The notes under the pieces: generated by a model
The model's database searches: none
Seen by the model: only the letters and a program-made list of their open reading frames with translations
What the model was told of the DNA's origin: nothing
Program-made: the position numbers and the translations under genes
From: Drosophila pseudoobscura
Lineage: Eukaryota; Arthropoda; Insecta; Diptera; Drosophilidae
NCBI RefSeq assembly: GCF_009870125.1
Contig: NC_046683.1
Location: 63,937,869-64,001,868 of the forward strand
DNA length: 64,000 bases
Direction of reading: 5' to 3'
In this document: piece after piece, positions 40,700-53,450 of the stretch
Numbering within the stretch: position 1 is the stretch's first letter
How the letters are laid out: each line of letters begins with the position of its first letter

Positions 40700-40848
40700 T
40701 TCCTCGATTCGGGTTCCTACAAACTATCTATGTATAATCTCTCTAATTAAGCCACCTTTTCGGAGGGTTTCGTTTCGTTTCGTATCCGCTTCTCTCTATT
40801 CGTTGGCGCGCAGTCCGCTGCTCATGTTAGACGACGACTCGATGGGTT
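40700..40848 (-). other. 5' leader part of the MFSD6-like start exon, with a short uORF
   Basis: On the minus strand a polypyrimidine acceptor (CTTTCTTACAG) ends at 40,849, and the exon then runs into the start codon at 40,699. It contains an upstream frame at 40,825-40,796 reading MSSGLRANE and a stop, 96 bases before the main start. This shows that transcription begins upstream and that an untranslated first exon is missing from the local sequence. The acceptor is inferred from sequence only. Confidence 0.55.
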
Positions 40849-43800
40849 CTGTAAGAAAGGCAAGCCAGAAAGATGGTTATCATCTCTGTGATGCAAAACG
40901 GAGGCAAGACACTGGAAACACAAGCACCACACGCAACCACAAAAGTCACAGCCACCAGACACACACCCAGTAAGCCATACCAAGTGCAACCACAGCCGCA
41001 AGCATTCCCCTCCACTTCTGTTCGTATGGAGCTGTCAGAGAGATGGTTAAAACTACTTATGCACCCTATAATCTACTGTATGTCCAATTAGGGGATAACA
41101 GAAACCAATCAAACCATTTGATGCCACCCATTGATGATAATCGGCATTGTCAATGAACCAAACAGGCAAACAAAACATGTTGAAAAGCGTTTGAGAGTGC
41201 CAGAGCTCTCCTCATAAATATAGATGGATATATGCATGTGTGTATGCATTGGGTATACTATTTGTATGCTCCACACAATGGGGTGTCAAAAATAAACAAG
41301 TGTCAATAGGCAATAGGCCGCACACACAAACGGCAGCCACGCGGAGCTCCACCAAAATAACACAATAATTGAACGAAATACCAAGGGGCCAGAGAAGAGG
41401 TTCATGGGTCGAACATTTGAATACCCTAAGCTCTACTCTATTATTCGTAAGAGAGTGTGATCCGATCTTGGGAGATCCGTCTTCTGGAAGCCACGAGAGG
41501 TGTCTATGCTCCATAGATCCTCCATTCTCTAATGGTTGCAGACACCTGCATTCAATCGTAATACCCATTCTATAGGGTACTACTAGAGACGGACAACAAG
41601 CAATTACATTCACGTATAATGAAATACATACAGCAACTGCCCTAGACATCAATTTAAATTAAATTGTCAATGAAACGCATGTAGCTTTAATCATCAGTTA
41701 ACTATATAGGCTGGCGATTATGATAAGAATTGTGTGGGGAGTGTGTTGAAGAGGCAAAAGAGGAGACTTGGAGACTTGGGGACTTGGAGACTTGGGCTTA
41801 ATGCAACCACTAGACAGTGCATTAAACCCACTCGACAAGTAAATTGCTTTATAATAACTAAAATGCATGTGTCGAGGCAGAATGAAGATGAAGCTGCCCC
41901 GTTCGTTGTCTGAGTTGCAATTTGCAAGATGATGCCTAAAGTGGTGCCCAAAGAAGTGCTCGAGTTTGACAATGATACTGAAAAGGAAAGGGCAAATGAA
42001 AGTGCGCCCACCATGGCCATATTTTGCTTGTTGCGGCGGCACTTTTCCAGCTGCGCAGCAGAGAGGGCATATTGAAAACAAGAAACAAGATCTTAAGTAT
42101 TTTATTAAGGGGTACTACAAGTGCAAGAGGGTATATTGAGTGTGTGTTATCGAGGTGGAGGTGTCTCACAAGGTTTTCCCCTGAGGTCTCTAATAGTACT
42201 TATATAGGGCTATTATCCATGTATCTACGATGATTCATGATACAGATTGTGGGATATTCAATTGAAACCCTTTGCGACAATTTTTCCCTCTGTTTTCGGC
42301 TCATTTTAGGGTACCTTCTAGTCGAAATAGAAACCCTAGCACTCGTATTCGTTGTATTTGCTGTTGTTTGCTGTTGTCGGCTTTAGCCAAACCGGTTGTT
42401 TAAGTTGTCAGCCAAAGCAAATTACATCACCCCGAGCAGAAAGCGCAACATTTAACCGACTCTGCGTGTGATCTACGCCCCCTAACCCCAGTCGCAAGCC
42501 CAAGCCCAACACAACGCCATAGACAAGGCCAGGCCATGAGGCAGATGGGCAGACATCTGCAAGATCTCAGCAGCAACAGCAACAGCAACACCACCACCAG
42601 ATAATTGAACAGCTCTTCCAGGCAATTGCCTACAGCTGGTCCATGCCAGCGAATGAATGAATCAACCTCAAGGTCTGATTAGCCCAAAATTTATACACTG
42701 CTTAAGTTTTAATGTTACTCTGCCACTGGGAGCCCATCAATAGGGTCTGCTAACGGCCTTGTCAAAGGTCAAGCACGAAACTAAACAAAATAAAAATCGA
42801 AAAATCGACAAGTAAACAGAACACTCGGAGGCTACACCAATGACTCATTTCGAAACACTATAGTCTTATCTCCACAATAAACTAAAAACTGACAAATGTG
42901 ACGCCCCACGAATACAAATCTGTGGGGATGGGGATACATATAGTAGAGTAGGGATCGGATCCCAAACAAATGTGTTATCAGTGGGGATGGCTGCAACAAA
43001 TTGCTGGTACGAGCCTAACAAAAATATAGTAAAGTTTATGGCTGCTGGCGGCTTATCTCGCCATCAGCATCAGCATCGGCATCAGCATTGAAATTGGACA
43101 GACCAGAGCTACGGTTATACATATAGCAAAAAGGTCAGATCGCTGAACAAAAGCCAAAAAACTGTCGGCAATGCATGACGTAAGCCGGCAATAACAGCAA
43201 CAATAAGAGAGCGACTATAAAAACTGTCGCTGGGCTTGAGACCAAAATTCAAATTAGTAACCAGCGAACAGCAAAAAAAATGGAGCTTCAGTTTCAACTT
43301 AATGACAAAACGCCTCGCACGCACACACCCCGAAAAGCGTTAAATCCAATAGAAAGAAAAACAAACCACCAAAATCCAAGCCGGAATCCACACACACACA
43401 CACGAACACACACACACACCCTGGACGCACACACCATGGACTGCCTCTGATTGCCCCACATGGGCATTGTCTATGACACAGTGCGCTTATTTATGACCTA
43501 AGGTAAACTTTTGCCGGCGCTAGCCACCAAAATGGCTGACATTTTCTATTGCGTGCCACCGATAGGACATAAAGGGGGAGACCTGGAGACCAAATGGCAC
43601 TGCCACCCGGCAAAAACAAGCCCCAACGGGGGCCTCCAACGTTTGACAATTAACTATGATGTATGTATAATAGTAAATGTACGGGAACAGACAGCCCAGC
43701 CGAGTGCAATTAAGGAAATGCCATCATATTTCGCTTTTGCGATTGAAAAGGAAACGGAAATGTCGAGAGGGAATTAAGAAAAGTTGTGGGCTTAAGCAAG

Positions 43801-45563
43801 AGTATTTTGAAGAAAAGCTATAATAAAACTCGAAGAAACTAAAAATATATTTGAAAATATTTTGGCATTATATACCCACCCTTTTGTATATACTATATTC
43901 TAGAATTTACAAGATTATGTTCTGCCCCTACCGCCCACGCAACTGTTGAAAACTGTGGAAAAAATATATATACGTTCCCCAACCGATATCATTCTCGACC
44001 GCTTTGCCGCCTGTACTAATGTAGCTGACGTTTCTTTTCAGTTTTCGCCACACGCTCGCCTGCAACTTTTCCGCTTGGGTGCCACTCTTTCTCTGTGCCT
44101 CTGTGGCATGTTTGGGAATGAAAATTACTGCGGGGCACTACTGTGAGAACTCTGCTGGCTGCTGATGGCGTCGCCACCGTGGCGGTAATTATGTATGTAC
44201 CTAGGTATGTGTGTATGAAGAGTATGCGAGGCAGCCCAGGCAGCCCCAAAATAGAAATTTAATTACAACAAACGACAATTGCTGCCGCGAACAGCAAGAG
44301 GTCTGCTCTGCCTTTGGGGTGACCCGTGGGCTGGCTACCTATGGCGATTGTTTATCAGAGGTCCCTCTGTAAATCACTTTGTAAAAGTCAATTAGTGATA
44401 AGGCCAAAGCCGAAATCAAAGCGTGTTTGTGTGTGAGGTAATATATTCGTATCTTGTCGATGCCTGGTGCAAATTCTATTTGTTAGCTTTTGCATTTGTT
44501 TGTTTATTCACTCGGTTCGGTGTTTGCCCAAGGCCTGCCTGCTGCCACTATGTTGCCAAAGATCTCTTAGCACCTTATTTTTTTGTAGGTAGCAGCCGGA
44601 GCCTCTCTCTTCGAGTATCTCTAGAGATTGTTGCGCTTTGCTGCGCCTGTGCACCGATGTGGTTGGACCCCGATTCTCATTGTGGGTCAATTGCTTTTAT
44701 TTTCGGGCGGCGGGGGGCCATGGGCTGGGGCTGGGGCCTGGGTTTGGGTTTGCGATCAGACAGCGCGGCGCATGACAGGCCGCTCGCTTAATTATGCGTA
44801 ACACGACGACAGCACCGCGCGGCATTCAATAGGAAAATGGAAAAATAGAAAAGCCGCAACAAAGGCCGCTGCCTGCATTTGGTTAAACTCATGAATGACT
44901 GCCACTGCTCTCTGGCCACTCTGTTCGCTCTGTCCGCTCTGGCTGGCTCTCTGTGAGCGGCTTAATTAACATTTAAAATGCATAAATTGTGCGACCGTTC
45001 GAACTGTGTCAGCAATTTGGCTCCGCACATGGGCGGGCAACGGCTTACGTGGGCTGTCTGCCCAAGCAAGTGTCGTCAAGGCATGGAAGGGTGCAGTGTC
45101 GCCCAATGAAAGTGAGAGACTGACTGGAAAGCAAAAGGAATTCCAATGAGGATGAGGCTGCCACCTTCTACCTTCCCGCAGCACTGCCCGGGGATAAAGT
45201 CAATGTACCCATTAATGGCCTCATAACGCCACATTACACATTTACATAAAATTTTCATTTCAGATTCGCGCAAGCGAAACAAAAACAAAACGTTAATTTC
45301 AATTTTAAACCAAATGGAAATTATTGCAAATTTCGTAGGCACCTTTTGACATTTACCGGGCCCCTAAGGCAGAGCAAACAGCCACAGCAAGCCTATGGAT
45401 AATGCCGCATGTAATTTCCGAATACGATCCGCAATTTCGATTCTGTTCGGAGCTGCCTTTAGCCGGCGACTCATACATAATTACGGATAAAGGTAAACCT
45501 TTCCACTTGCATACACTTTTGGCATTTTTCTTCGATTGCCTCATAAATTTGTACATTTAATTA

Positions 45564-45578
45564 GGGGGGGAGGGGGGT
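45564..45578. repeat. G-tract motif, copy 1
   Basis: Seven G, one A, six G, one T. The identical 15-mer occurs about 1 kb further on at 46,589-46,603. Confidence 0.8.
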
Positions 45579-46588
45579 AGCAGGTGGCGTGGCGAGTTCT
45601 CCCTTTTTTACTGTTTGGAATTGTCAGCACGTAGCGTGATTCTGGTTTCGTTTTATTTATTACAATTGCATTGAAGCGACCCCTACACAAACAGACATAC
45701 AGACGACCGATCCGGCGGAGTACCGTAACGCAAATCTATTGAGTAGGTGAATTATTGATGGATGTGTCGGCTTGGGAGGAGGAGAGTTTTAAGGTGAGGC
45801 GACATCGCACGCCCCAAAAGCCAAACCTTGGCCACTTTATGAGGCCCATTTCCGCTAGAGTTTTCGTAAATGATGTTGTGTTGTGCAATAATTCATTGTT
45901 TCCCGTGTGAGGTCTCTTCGTATGCTAGATTTGCATTTGCAATGCCATTCCACAATGCTATACACGTTATGGAAATTCATTTGAGCCGCTTTTTCCTGAC
46001 TCATAAACGTGTTGACAGCTTGTTAGGAATGCTGCCCGCTTAGCAGGGTCTTAGCTGTTATGCACAAGTATCTATTTATAAGCGGGTATATTCATAGGCA
46101 AGCCACCCACTCACTTTCGGGTAAAGTTAAAGACTACTTAGCATCTTTTATCCCCATTTAATGCACTCGGAAACGCATTTACAACAACTAAACAAGAACG
46201 CGCCCCGGGGAGCCCCGGGGAGCCGCCTGGTCACGCCCCTGTTTGGGTGGGCACACGCAAAGACCCATCCCGGGGTACTCCTCACATGTTGGCTCGTGCC
46301 TGTTGCCGGCTAATTAATTAAGGCAAAGAAATTGGGTCAGCGGCAAGCGGTAGGCAGCAGGGAAAGTGCATGGGGCGAAATGGGGAGAACATGACCCTCC
46401 GTGCTCTTCATAAGGAGAATTTGTATTGGGAAAATTCATAAAATTTTCTAACAAACCCACAAAAATTTATGTGCAAATGTAAAACCCAGAAAGATTCCAT
46501 GATTGAGCAATTTATAGAGGCCCCGCACGCAAGTCACAATCCCCCCAAGAATACGACTAGGAATGGGGGAACAAGGCTAGTATTAAAT

Positions 46589-46603
46589 GGGGGGGAGGGG
46601 GGT
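46589..46603. repeat. G-tract motif, copy 2
   Basis: The same 15-mer as at 45,564, preceded by a TTAAAT-like sequence in both places. Confidence 0.8.
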
Positions 46604-49507
46604 GGTTGGAGAGACAGCGGAGGTTAGTTTATGCAGATGTACAAATCCAGTGGAGAAATATTTCCACATAGTTTATGGCGAAAATTCTCTCAATTAGTGC
46701 GAGACCAAAATAGAAAATTTGTCTTCTCTGGCAGTCGGAAAACAGATTCATAAATACTCATACATATGTATGTATTTACCAAAGCATAATATTTGAATAG
46801 TTTTTAGTTTCTCTCTATGTGGCAGCCACATAATGGCATATGAACTGTCGATCCCCATTTTATTGCAAAATTCGAAACAAAAGCAGATCGTTTTCTATAA
46901 TTATTCAAAAATATCTTAAGGGATTTCCCCTTTTATCTGAATGTTCTGCTTTGATTTCCTGTTTTTTATTTAAGCAAGAAAAATAAACAAGCAGCCATTC
47001 CCATCCCCCTTTCCCTTTTCATTTTCCTTTCCCTTAATTTTTCACAGGGGAAAGAAGTTCAAGTCAATTATGTTTTTATTTTTGGATCACACAATATGTG
47101 GAAATCTGTTGAAAATTCTGTGTCCGAGCAAATGGAGAATAAACGAAAGGTTAGCTATGCGGTATCGAAGCTAGTGATACCCTGGAAGAACTATATCCCC
47201 ATCATGAGGGGTCTCCATGCTCAGATCTTTTCACTCTTCAGGGTCGAAAATGCCTTCAGATACCCTTGAATAATTGGTAAATCAATAGACAAATTTCCAT
47301 TTTGTTTGGGTTTTCATTATGAGAGGCAGAGGCTAGCCACCACTTGGATGCAATGGGGCCGGCTGCTTGCAACTTGTTGCATTTTCCCCATAGTTTACAT
47401 TAGAATGTTCTTGTTCTGGTTCCCACAAAGTGTCTGCTCGGGCAGCCATCTGCCAGACGGTGTTGGGCAGGGGGGAGGGGCGGCATGAGGGATTGCAAAA
47501 ATATTACATTTAGATTTTCATTGCCGTCAGCGGTGAAGCAAGCGCCATTAAGCTGTCCGAAACTGTCCATTTCAGCATCAATTTGTTAGTGTCATGACCC
47601 CACTGCGGTGGCGGTAGCGGTGGCGGTGGCGGTGGCAGCGACAACGAGAGCGACGATATCACGACTATGTATCTCTATAGAGCTATGTGGAGCAGTGACA
47701 TCATCTCGTTATTTTGACGTAATATTTTTCGGGTGAAAGATCTATATTTAAAACACATTTTAGCGGACAGTCTGCCGCGGGACAGAGAGTGATCTTCGAT
47801 GGTAAATGAGGGGCAGCTCGGGGGAAGTTCTAACCAGTTTGTTTGCACGATTCAGATATTCAATCACAATTCCGTAATAATGATATCATAGACCTCCAGA
47901 CCCCAGGCTGACTCAATGTTCCATAAATTAGCATCTGACCTCGTAATTTTTTTATATGCATTTGGAATGCGTTTTCAATAGAGTCCCGCCAGACCCGCCA
48001 GTCTCGCCAGTCCAGCCGGACTTTCCAAATACCAAAGCTGCTTGGAATGCTTTGGAAATGTTTGGCAAACTTCGGTTTCAACAGGCACGCACACAATTGG
48101 CTGGCCTGCCTTTAATTGATTTGTAATTGTAGGGGTTCATTTCATTTTTCAATTAATTAGTCAGTGCGTTAATTGCCGCTATCCAAAAACAGCATTAGAG
48201 TCGGGGAAGCCGACAATTGAGACATCGATGCGATGATGTGCTGTGCTGTGCTGTGGGCTGCCGCCATAAATGTATGGTAACCTACGTACGACAGGGCCAT
48301 CGTGGAATCACAGTCAAGGCAGAGACAGAGCCCGAGCCAGAGCCAGAGCCAGAAGAGTCTGGTAGGAGTCATGGGAGCCAAACGGCGCTGACACGACCAA
48401 GAGACGAAGTCAAGTCACGCATTGCAATCATTTCCTCAAAAACTTGATTTCCAATTCAATGGCAACGGAGCGGCAAAGACAGACAGCAAAGCACGGCAGA
48501 GCACAGCAACTGCGTTGTGCGACAAATGCAATTCTTAGTTTGCCCCCTCATCAAAACCGGCCCCCAAGAGCGCCGGTGCCAGTGCCAGCGCCAGCGCCAG
48601 CAAGAACGCCACAAAAGGAGATACACGGATACATTTGTAGCTACAAGCTGGCTTTGACGTTGCCCTGTCATTCAAGCCGGCAGATACTCGTACTCGAAGC
48701 TGGTAAAAACAGGAAAACATTTCCTCGAATGCAACATTAACTTTAACATGTTCTCGAGTAATTCACAAGATTTTCCCCGTCTTCCCAGCCCTTCCCAGAT
48801 ACTTGAAGCCAAATCCAAGAGCACTCGTATCCCCGACAGAGAGCAAATCTCTTGTGGCGTGGGCAGCGCTTTCGACGGCCCATGTCCCATTAGATTGACA
48901 ATGGCGCCGTTGCCGTTGCCATTGCCTTTGCCTTTGTCTGACAGCCTGACATTGAAATTTTCTGCACTTTAACTGCCTTATTTAATGGTAATGCTGGCAA
49001 GCCCATAGGCTCGCGGAAACTCAAAGACTTGGGCGCCAAAAAATCAAAACAGAACCCAGAAAAGTTTGCCCTAGTTTCGTCGGTCCGCCAAAATACGAGT
49101 CGCCTAGTGGTGCGTCATAAATAAAACACAGAAGAGAGCAAGCAGCCACTGTATAAGCTTGGGGGTCCATGACAGTTGCCGAAATAGCCTGAAAGTATCT
49201 TTGTATCTGTACGTACATATTTATGCCTGTGAGGGGCGTCGGCGACTCTGACTCATCCGATTCTTGCAAAAGCTTTGACACACATATAGAAAAAGTATTT
49301 ACAAAATATAGAAAAAGATGTGTGTATTACAACAGATGCAGATGAAAGCTAGACGAAATCTTAGCATTCCAATTCGGAAATGAAGGTTAAGGGTTAGTGG
49401 AGCACTTTTTAGGTTCCACTGGATCTACATATAAAGAGAAATCTGTTGTATACGTTTGTGGCACCATAATCATAATCGTTAAAAGCTAAGAAAACCATGG
49501 GCATTAC

Positions 49508-49531
49508 CCTTCCTTCCTTCCTTCCTTCCTT
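49508..49531. repeat. (TTCC)n tetranucleotide repeat
   Basis: Six tandem TTCC units followed by TTTTTC. Confidence 0.9.
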
Positions 49532-49743
49532 TTTCTGTATTTACTTAACAATTTATTTATTATTTATGCTGTGCTGAATTTTTCGGGGTGCCAGTCCCAT
49601 GTTTATTTGCCCGCATGCCAAGACGTTTCGTTTGAATAAAAAACACACAACATTAAAAATATATGTACATATATCCTCAGCAGATGTGCGGACAGATGAG
49701 CTCAAAATGTCAACAATTCTCGTATGGAAACAGCACAAGAATA

Positions 49744-49769
49744 TACATACATACATATGTATGTATGTA
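49744..49769. repeat. 26-bp perfect palindrome of TACA/TGTA units
   Basis: Three TACA units, a central CATATG and three TGTA-type units form an exact inverted repeat with 13-base arms. Shorter versions of ACATATGTATGTA also occur near 46,765 and 53,086, so this is a recurring simple sequence here. Confidence 0.85.
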
Positions 49770-51963
49770 ATTTGAAATTCTGGAAAAATCAGCACAGAAA
49801 TTGAAATTAGCTAACATAATTCCGATGCGACTGCGATCTCTTGTGGGCCATGCAGAAAGTACACAGTAGACAGCAGACCGAGCCGAACCGGACCGAACCG
49901 AACCCACAACAACAGAGATCATGATGAGGTTATCTGTTGATGACGCCGAATGATGTCATATATGAGGACCGACGGACACACTCGAATGCCTCATATCTAA
50001 AGCTTGTTTCGGGTTTTGTGTTTCAAAATTATACAAATACATATATATGTACCTATATATACTATATACATTTGTTGGGCCTTTCTTCCGCTCACCGCGT
50101 AGCCGCTGCTCCGCTCCCGTCTATCGATTTGTTTGAGTGTGTTTGTGGGGCTCCATTGTTTGCCATTAGAATGTGTCTTGTCTGCCGGTTTTACGGGTAA
50201 GGTAAGGTAAGCTCTAAAGTTGTTTGTCGGGTTTCTGTCTGCACAGATCGGACTGCTTCGCTTTCTGCGAAATTCAAGTTCAAGAAGCAGCAGCCTCAGA
50301 CGTTGCGGGTGTTTTTTGTGTATATCAAAAAATATACGATACAATACACAATCCACAATACACACAAAATGTAAGACAGGAAAACAATTCCTAACGTTCA
50401 TTCCACCTAGATATCTTGAAGTTCCTTTATTTTGTCTTGGCTTTGACTTGGGGTGGTTGTCGTCGTTATCTAGCCCTATTGTAAGGGTGGTTCCTGACAC
50501 ACTCTACCTTTTGGGGTTGGTTTTCTGCCCCTTCAGCTATTAGTGCGTCTTGGCCCTCTTTTGCGTGGATTTCACGTTTGGGCTTGATTGATGGCAACGC
50601 CTGGCGTGTTTTAATTCCGATTTCCCATTTTATTGCACAGCACAGCCCAGTACCGTAAAGCTATCCCATTCATCCCGCAAAGGGGTGGCTAACAGTTGTT
50701 CGTTCGTGTTTCGGCATGTGGCGGCATTCGCTGCCACCCCATCCCCATGCGGCATGCCGCACAAATCTTACACGGGACAGCTCTGCATATTTTCTTCATA
50801 TTTTCGGATACTTATGGCTGCTTCCTTTGGGGTGCTGATAAATTGCTTAATTTATTGATGGATTGATCATGAAAAATGGTATCTTGGAGGTTTTTAGGTC
50901 AGCGGAGGGTTGAGTTCCGGGTCATATTTCAGTATTATTTTAAATAACAATTCTCAGGCTTCTTGCAATACGATACTTCATTTTGGGATCGTAAGAATGA
51001 GATCTCTAAATGATATTTTCCTTTGTAAACCATTTGGAGTCCTTTAATTAAAGAAGACAAATCCATATGGCTTTTCTACCAACCTTTTATCATACAATTA
51101 CTCTGCTCTTTATTGTCTCGCAGCCCATAAACCTATTTTAGCCACTACGAGTATTGGGTCATTCCCATAAAAGGCAAGCACATAAGGGGCTCGTCTCTCG
51201 TTCCGAAACGGTCATAAATGACAACAAAAAGAATGCAAATGCAAAAGGAAACGCATTGGCAACAAAGTGTACGCGGTGCACAGAAGCCCATGCAACAGTT
51301 GCAACATAGTGCACCGCCAACGACGACGACAACGACAACGACGTCATGGGCAGAAAATAAAACTGTCAATAAAAATTACAACAAATTGTAATTGCCACCG
51401 CTCCCTCCCATGTCGGTGGTGTTATTAGGGGGCGGACCTGGCCACACGCAGGGCTCAGTGCTCAGTGCTCAGAGCTCGGTGTTCGGTGCTCGGGGGTTCG
51501 GCCTCGCGGTTGTAAGCAATTTAGTTACCAAGGCTACGACTGGCAGGGTCCTGGCGTCAATTGAGCGTTTGGCTGATTAAATTACCCGAGTGGACAGAGT
51601 GTGGGGGATGGCCGAGGAACAAAAGGACGACAATGCAGGCGGAAACGGAATCGGAAGAGGGGGGTATAGTGCATTAAGCAATTTTCTCTTCACCATAATA
51701 TATGTGCCATGGCCGCGTCGCCAGGGAGTCTGAGCGTCACAGAGTCGCCACGAGAATTGCATGTTTTTTATTGCGACAGCGACCCCGAGCACCGAAAAGT
51801 ACAAGTACGAAGCATGTCCCTAGCATTTCATTGATTTTCTGTTCCGTTCGTTTTCGTTTCTGTTGATGATTTCATTTTCTGAGCGCCTGGTGACGGATAT
51901 CCTTCAAAGCAAATGCAACATGTGAGCCAGAGCCTCGCTTCGTTCCACCGAAGGGAAAACGAG

Positions 51964-51993
51964 TCCAAGTCGGAGTCGGAGTCGGAGTCGGAG
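51964..51993. repeat. (GTCGGA)n hexanucleotide repeat
   Basis: Five tandem GTCGGA units, the first with AA in place of GG. Confidence 0.85.
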
Positions 51994-53179
51994 GCAGGGT
52001 CGAGGAGGAAGTCGGATCCGATGCGAAGTTGGAAGTAAGGCAGTCGTCTATAGAGCGAGAGAAGAGACCTTTGCTGGTTCAGCAAGTCACATCATATTCG
52101 CTTTTAATTTCGTTTCTTGGCTGCCACCGATGACCGCAGAAGCCGACAAGCCAGATGACATCACAATTTCTGTGAGTGGGTTTGATTGTGTGCTCTGTAT
52201 CTGTGTGTGTGTGTGTGTGCTTGCATATACATATACAATGATTGATGGTGAGTAAGCCTTAAGAAGAATGCTTAAAGGATAATTGGGGTTACAAAGATGG
52301 GGGATTTAAGCCCAGGGTTAAGCTAATATAGGTACAAATAATTGAAGAGATTTCTTATGTGTGAGTAGCTTTGATTGGTTGTTTGTAAAATGATTGATGA
52401 GCGATTAGCCCTGAGGTAGGTCTAAAGAAGGAGCGTATAAGGACTATGCGAATCATAACCATCAACCAAAATCTCTCTTTTATAGATCATCATAATAAAT
52501 GCTAATTATTCCATAAATATTAAGAAATATTGCGTATGAAAACTCATTTCTATTCACAACAGTTCCATTCGATTCTTCACAAGTGCGAAATAAATACATA
52601 TGCTAAATATTTTGAATATTTTTCAACAGTATATTTTTGGATCCTAATTTCCCATAAACGTTTGCAAGTATATCATTAATTTGATTCACTTTTCCGGCAT
52701 TGTAGCCAATTTCTTAGGCTAATTATTCAGCTAATCACCAATAAAAAAATCGTTCTTCGTTCCGTTTGTTATGGGGTTCTTTCTTCGCTATTTATACGAG
52801 TATTCGAGCTTCTTTTCCATTAAGCAAGACGCACCACTCAACCAGACACACACAGACATCGCACTTTGTTCCTGTCGTTGGATTTTATTTATATGTAATT
52901 CTCTTATTTTCAAATTAAAGGAAAATATTTCAAATTCAACACTGGCTGATGGGGCAAAGAAAAACTAACAACAACCGCAGCAGCAGCAGCAGCGGCGTTA
53001 ATTCTAGAATTAAAGACTACGAAAATAAGTTTTTGAATCGAAAAACTATAGGGAAACGCACACACAAAAAAACAATATACAAATACATATGTATGTAAAG
53101 TGTCAGAGGGAACACACACCGAAAAGCGCGCGTCGCGCGGCTGCTTCAAATAAAAACGATTTTGGTTTTTATTTTATTT

Positions 53180-53450
53180 ATTTTTTTGGCGGCAGCAAGA
53201 AGCCAAAAGAGACGCTGCTTCGGCGTGGGTGACTTCGACTCCGAACGAATAACGAAGATTTAAGTTTCGTACTAAGGCGCACGGACACGTCCAAACACGT
53301 CGCCGGTCGAAAGAAAACTAGAAACGAACGACGAGGGCAGAGCGCGCGCCACGCTGAAGTCCACGGAAGCGACTGCCGGGCCAGCCAGCTATAGTATAAC
53401 TTCAGCGGCATTTCGGTATATCATGGAATACTTTTAGCGGCCGGCACAAA
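53180..53450 (-). promoter_or_regulatory. GC-rich candidate promoter and untranslated first exon
   Basis: A GC-rich block of about 270 bases between AT-rich flanks, with many CpG and words such as TCGTTCGTTTC and TTATTCGTTCGG on the minus strand, typical of Drosophila 5' leaders. A TATAC/TATAG word near 53,400-53,388 (minus strand) lies at its upstream edge. The MFSD6-like gene needs a remote first exon, and this is the best-looking block upstream of it. No strong donor was found, so the link is a guess. The block could equally start a transcript on the plus strand. Confidence 0.28.

Noticed and set aside
42538..42606. Plus-strand 22-codon frame with Ser/Asn/Thr repeats
   Set aside because: CAACAG repeat translation with no sign of splicing.
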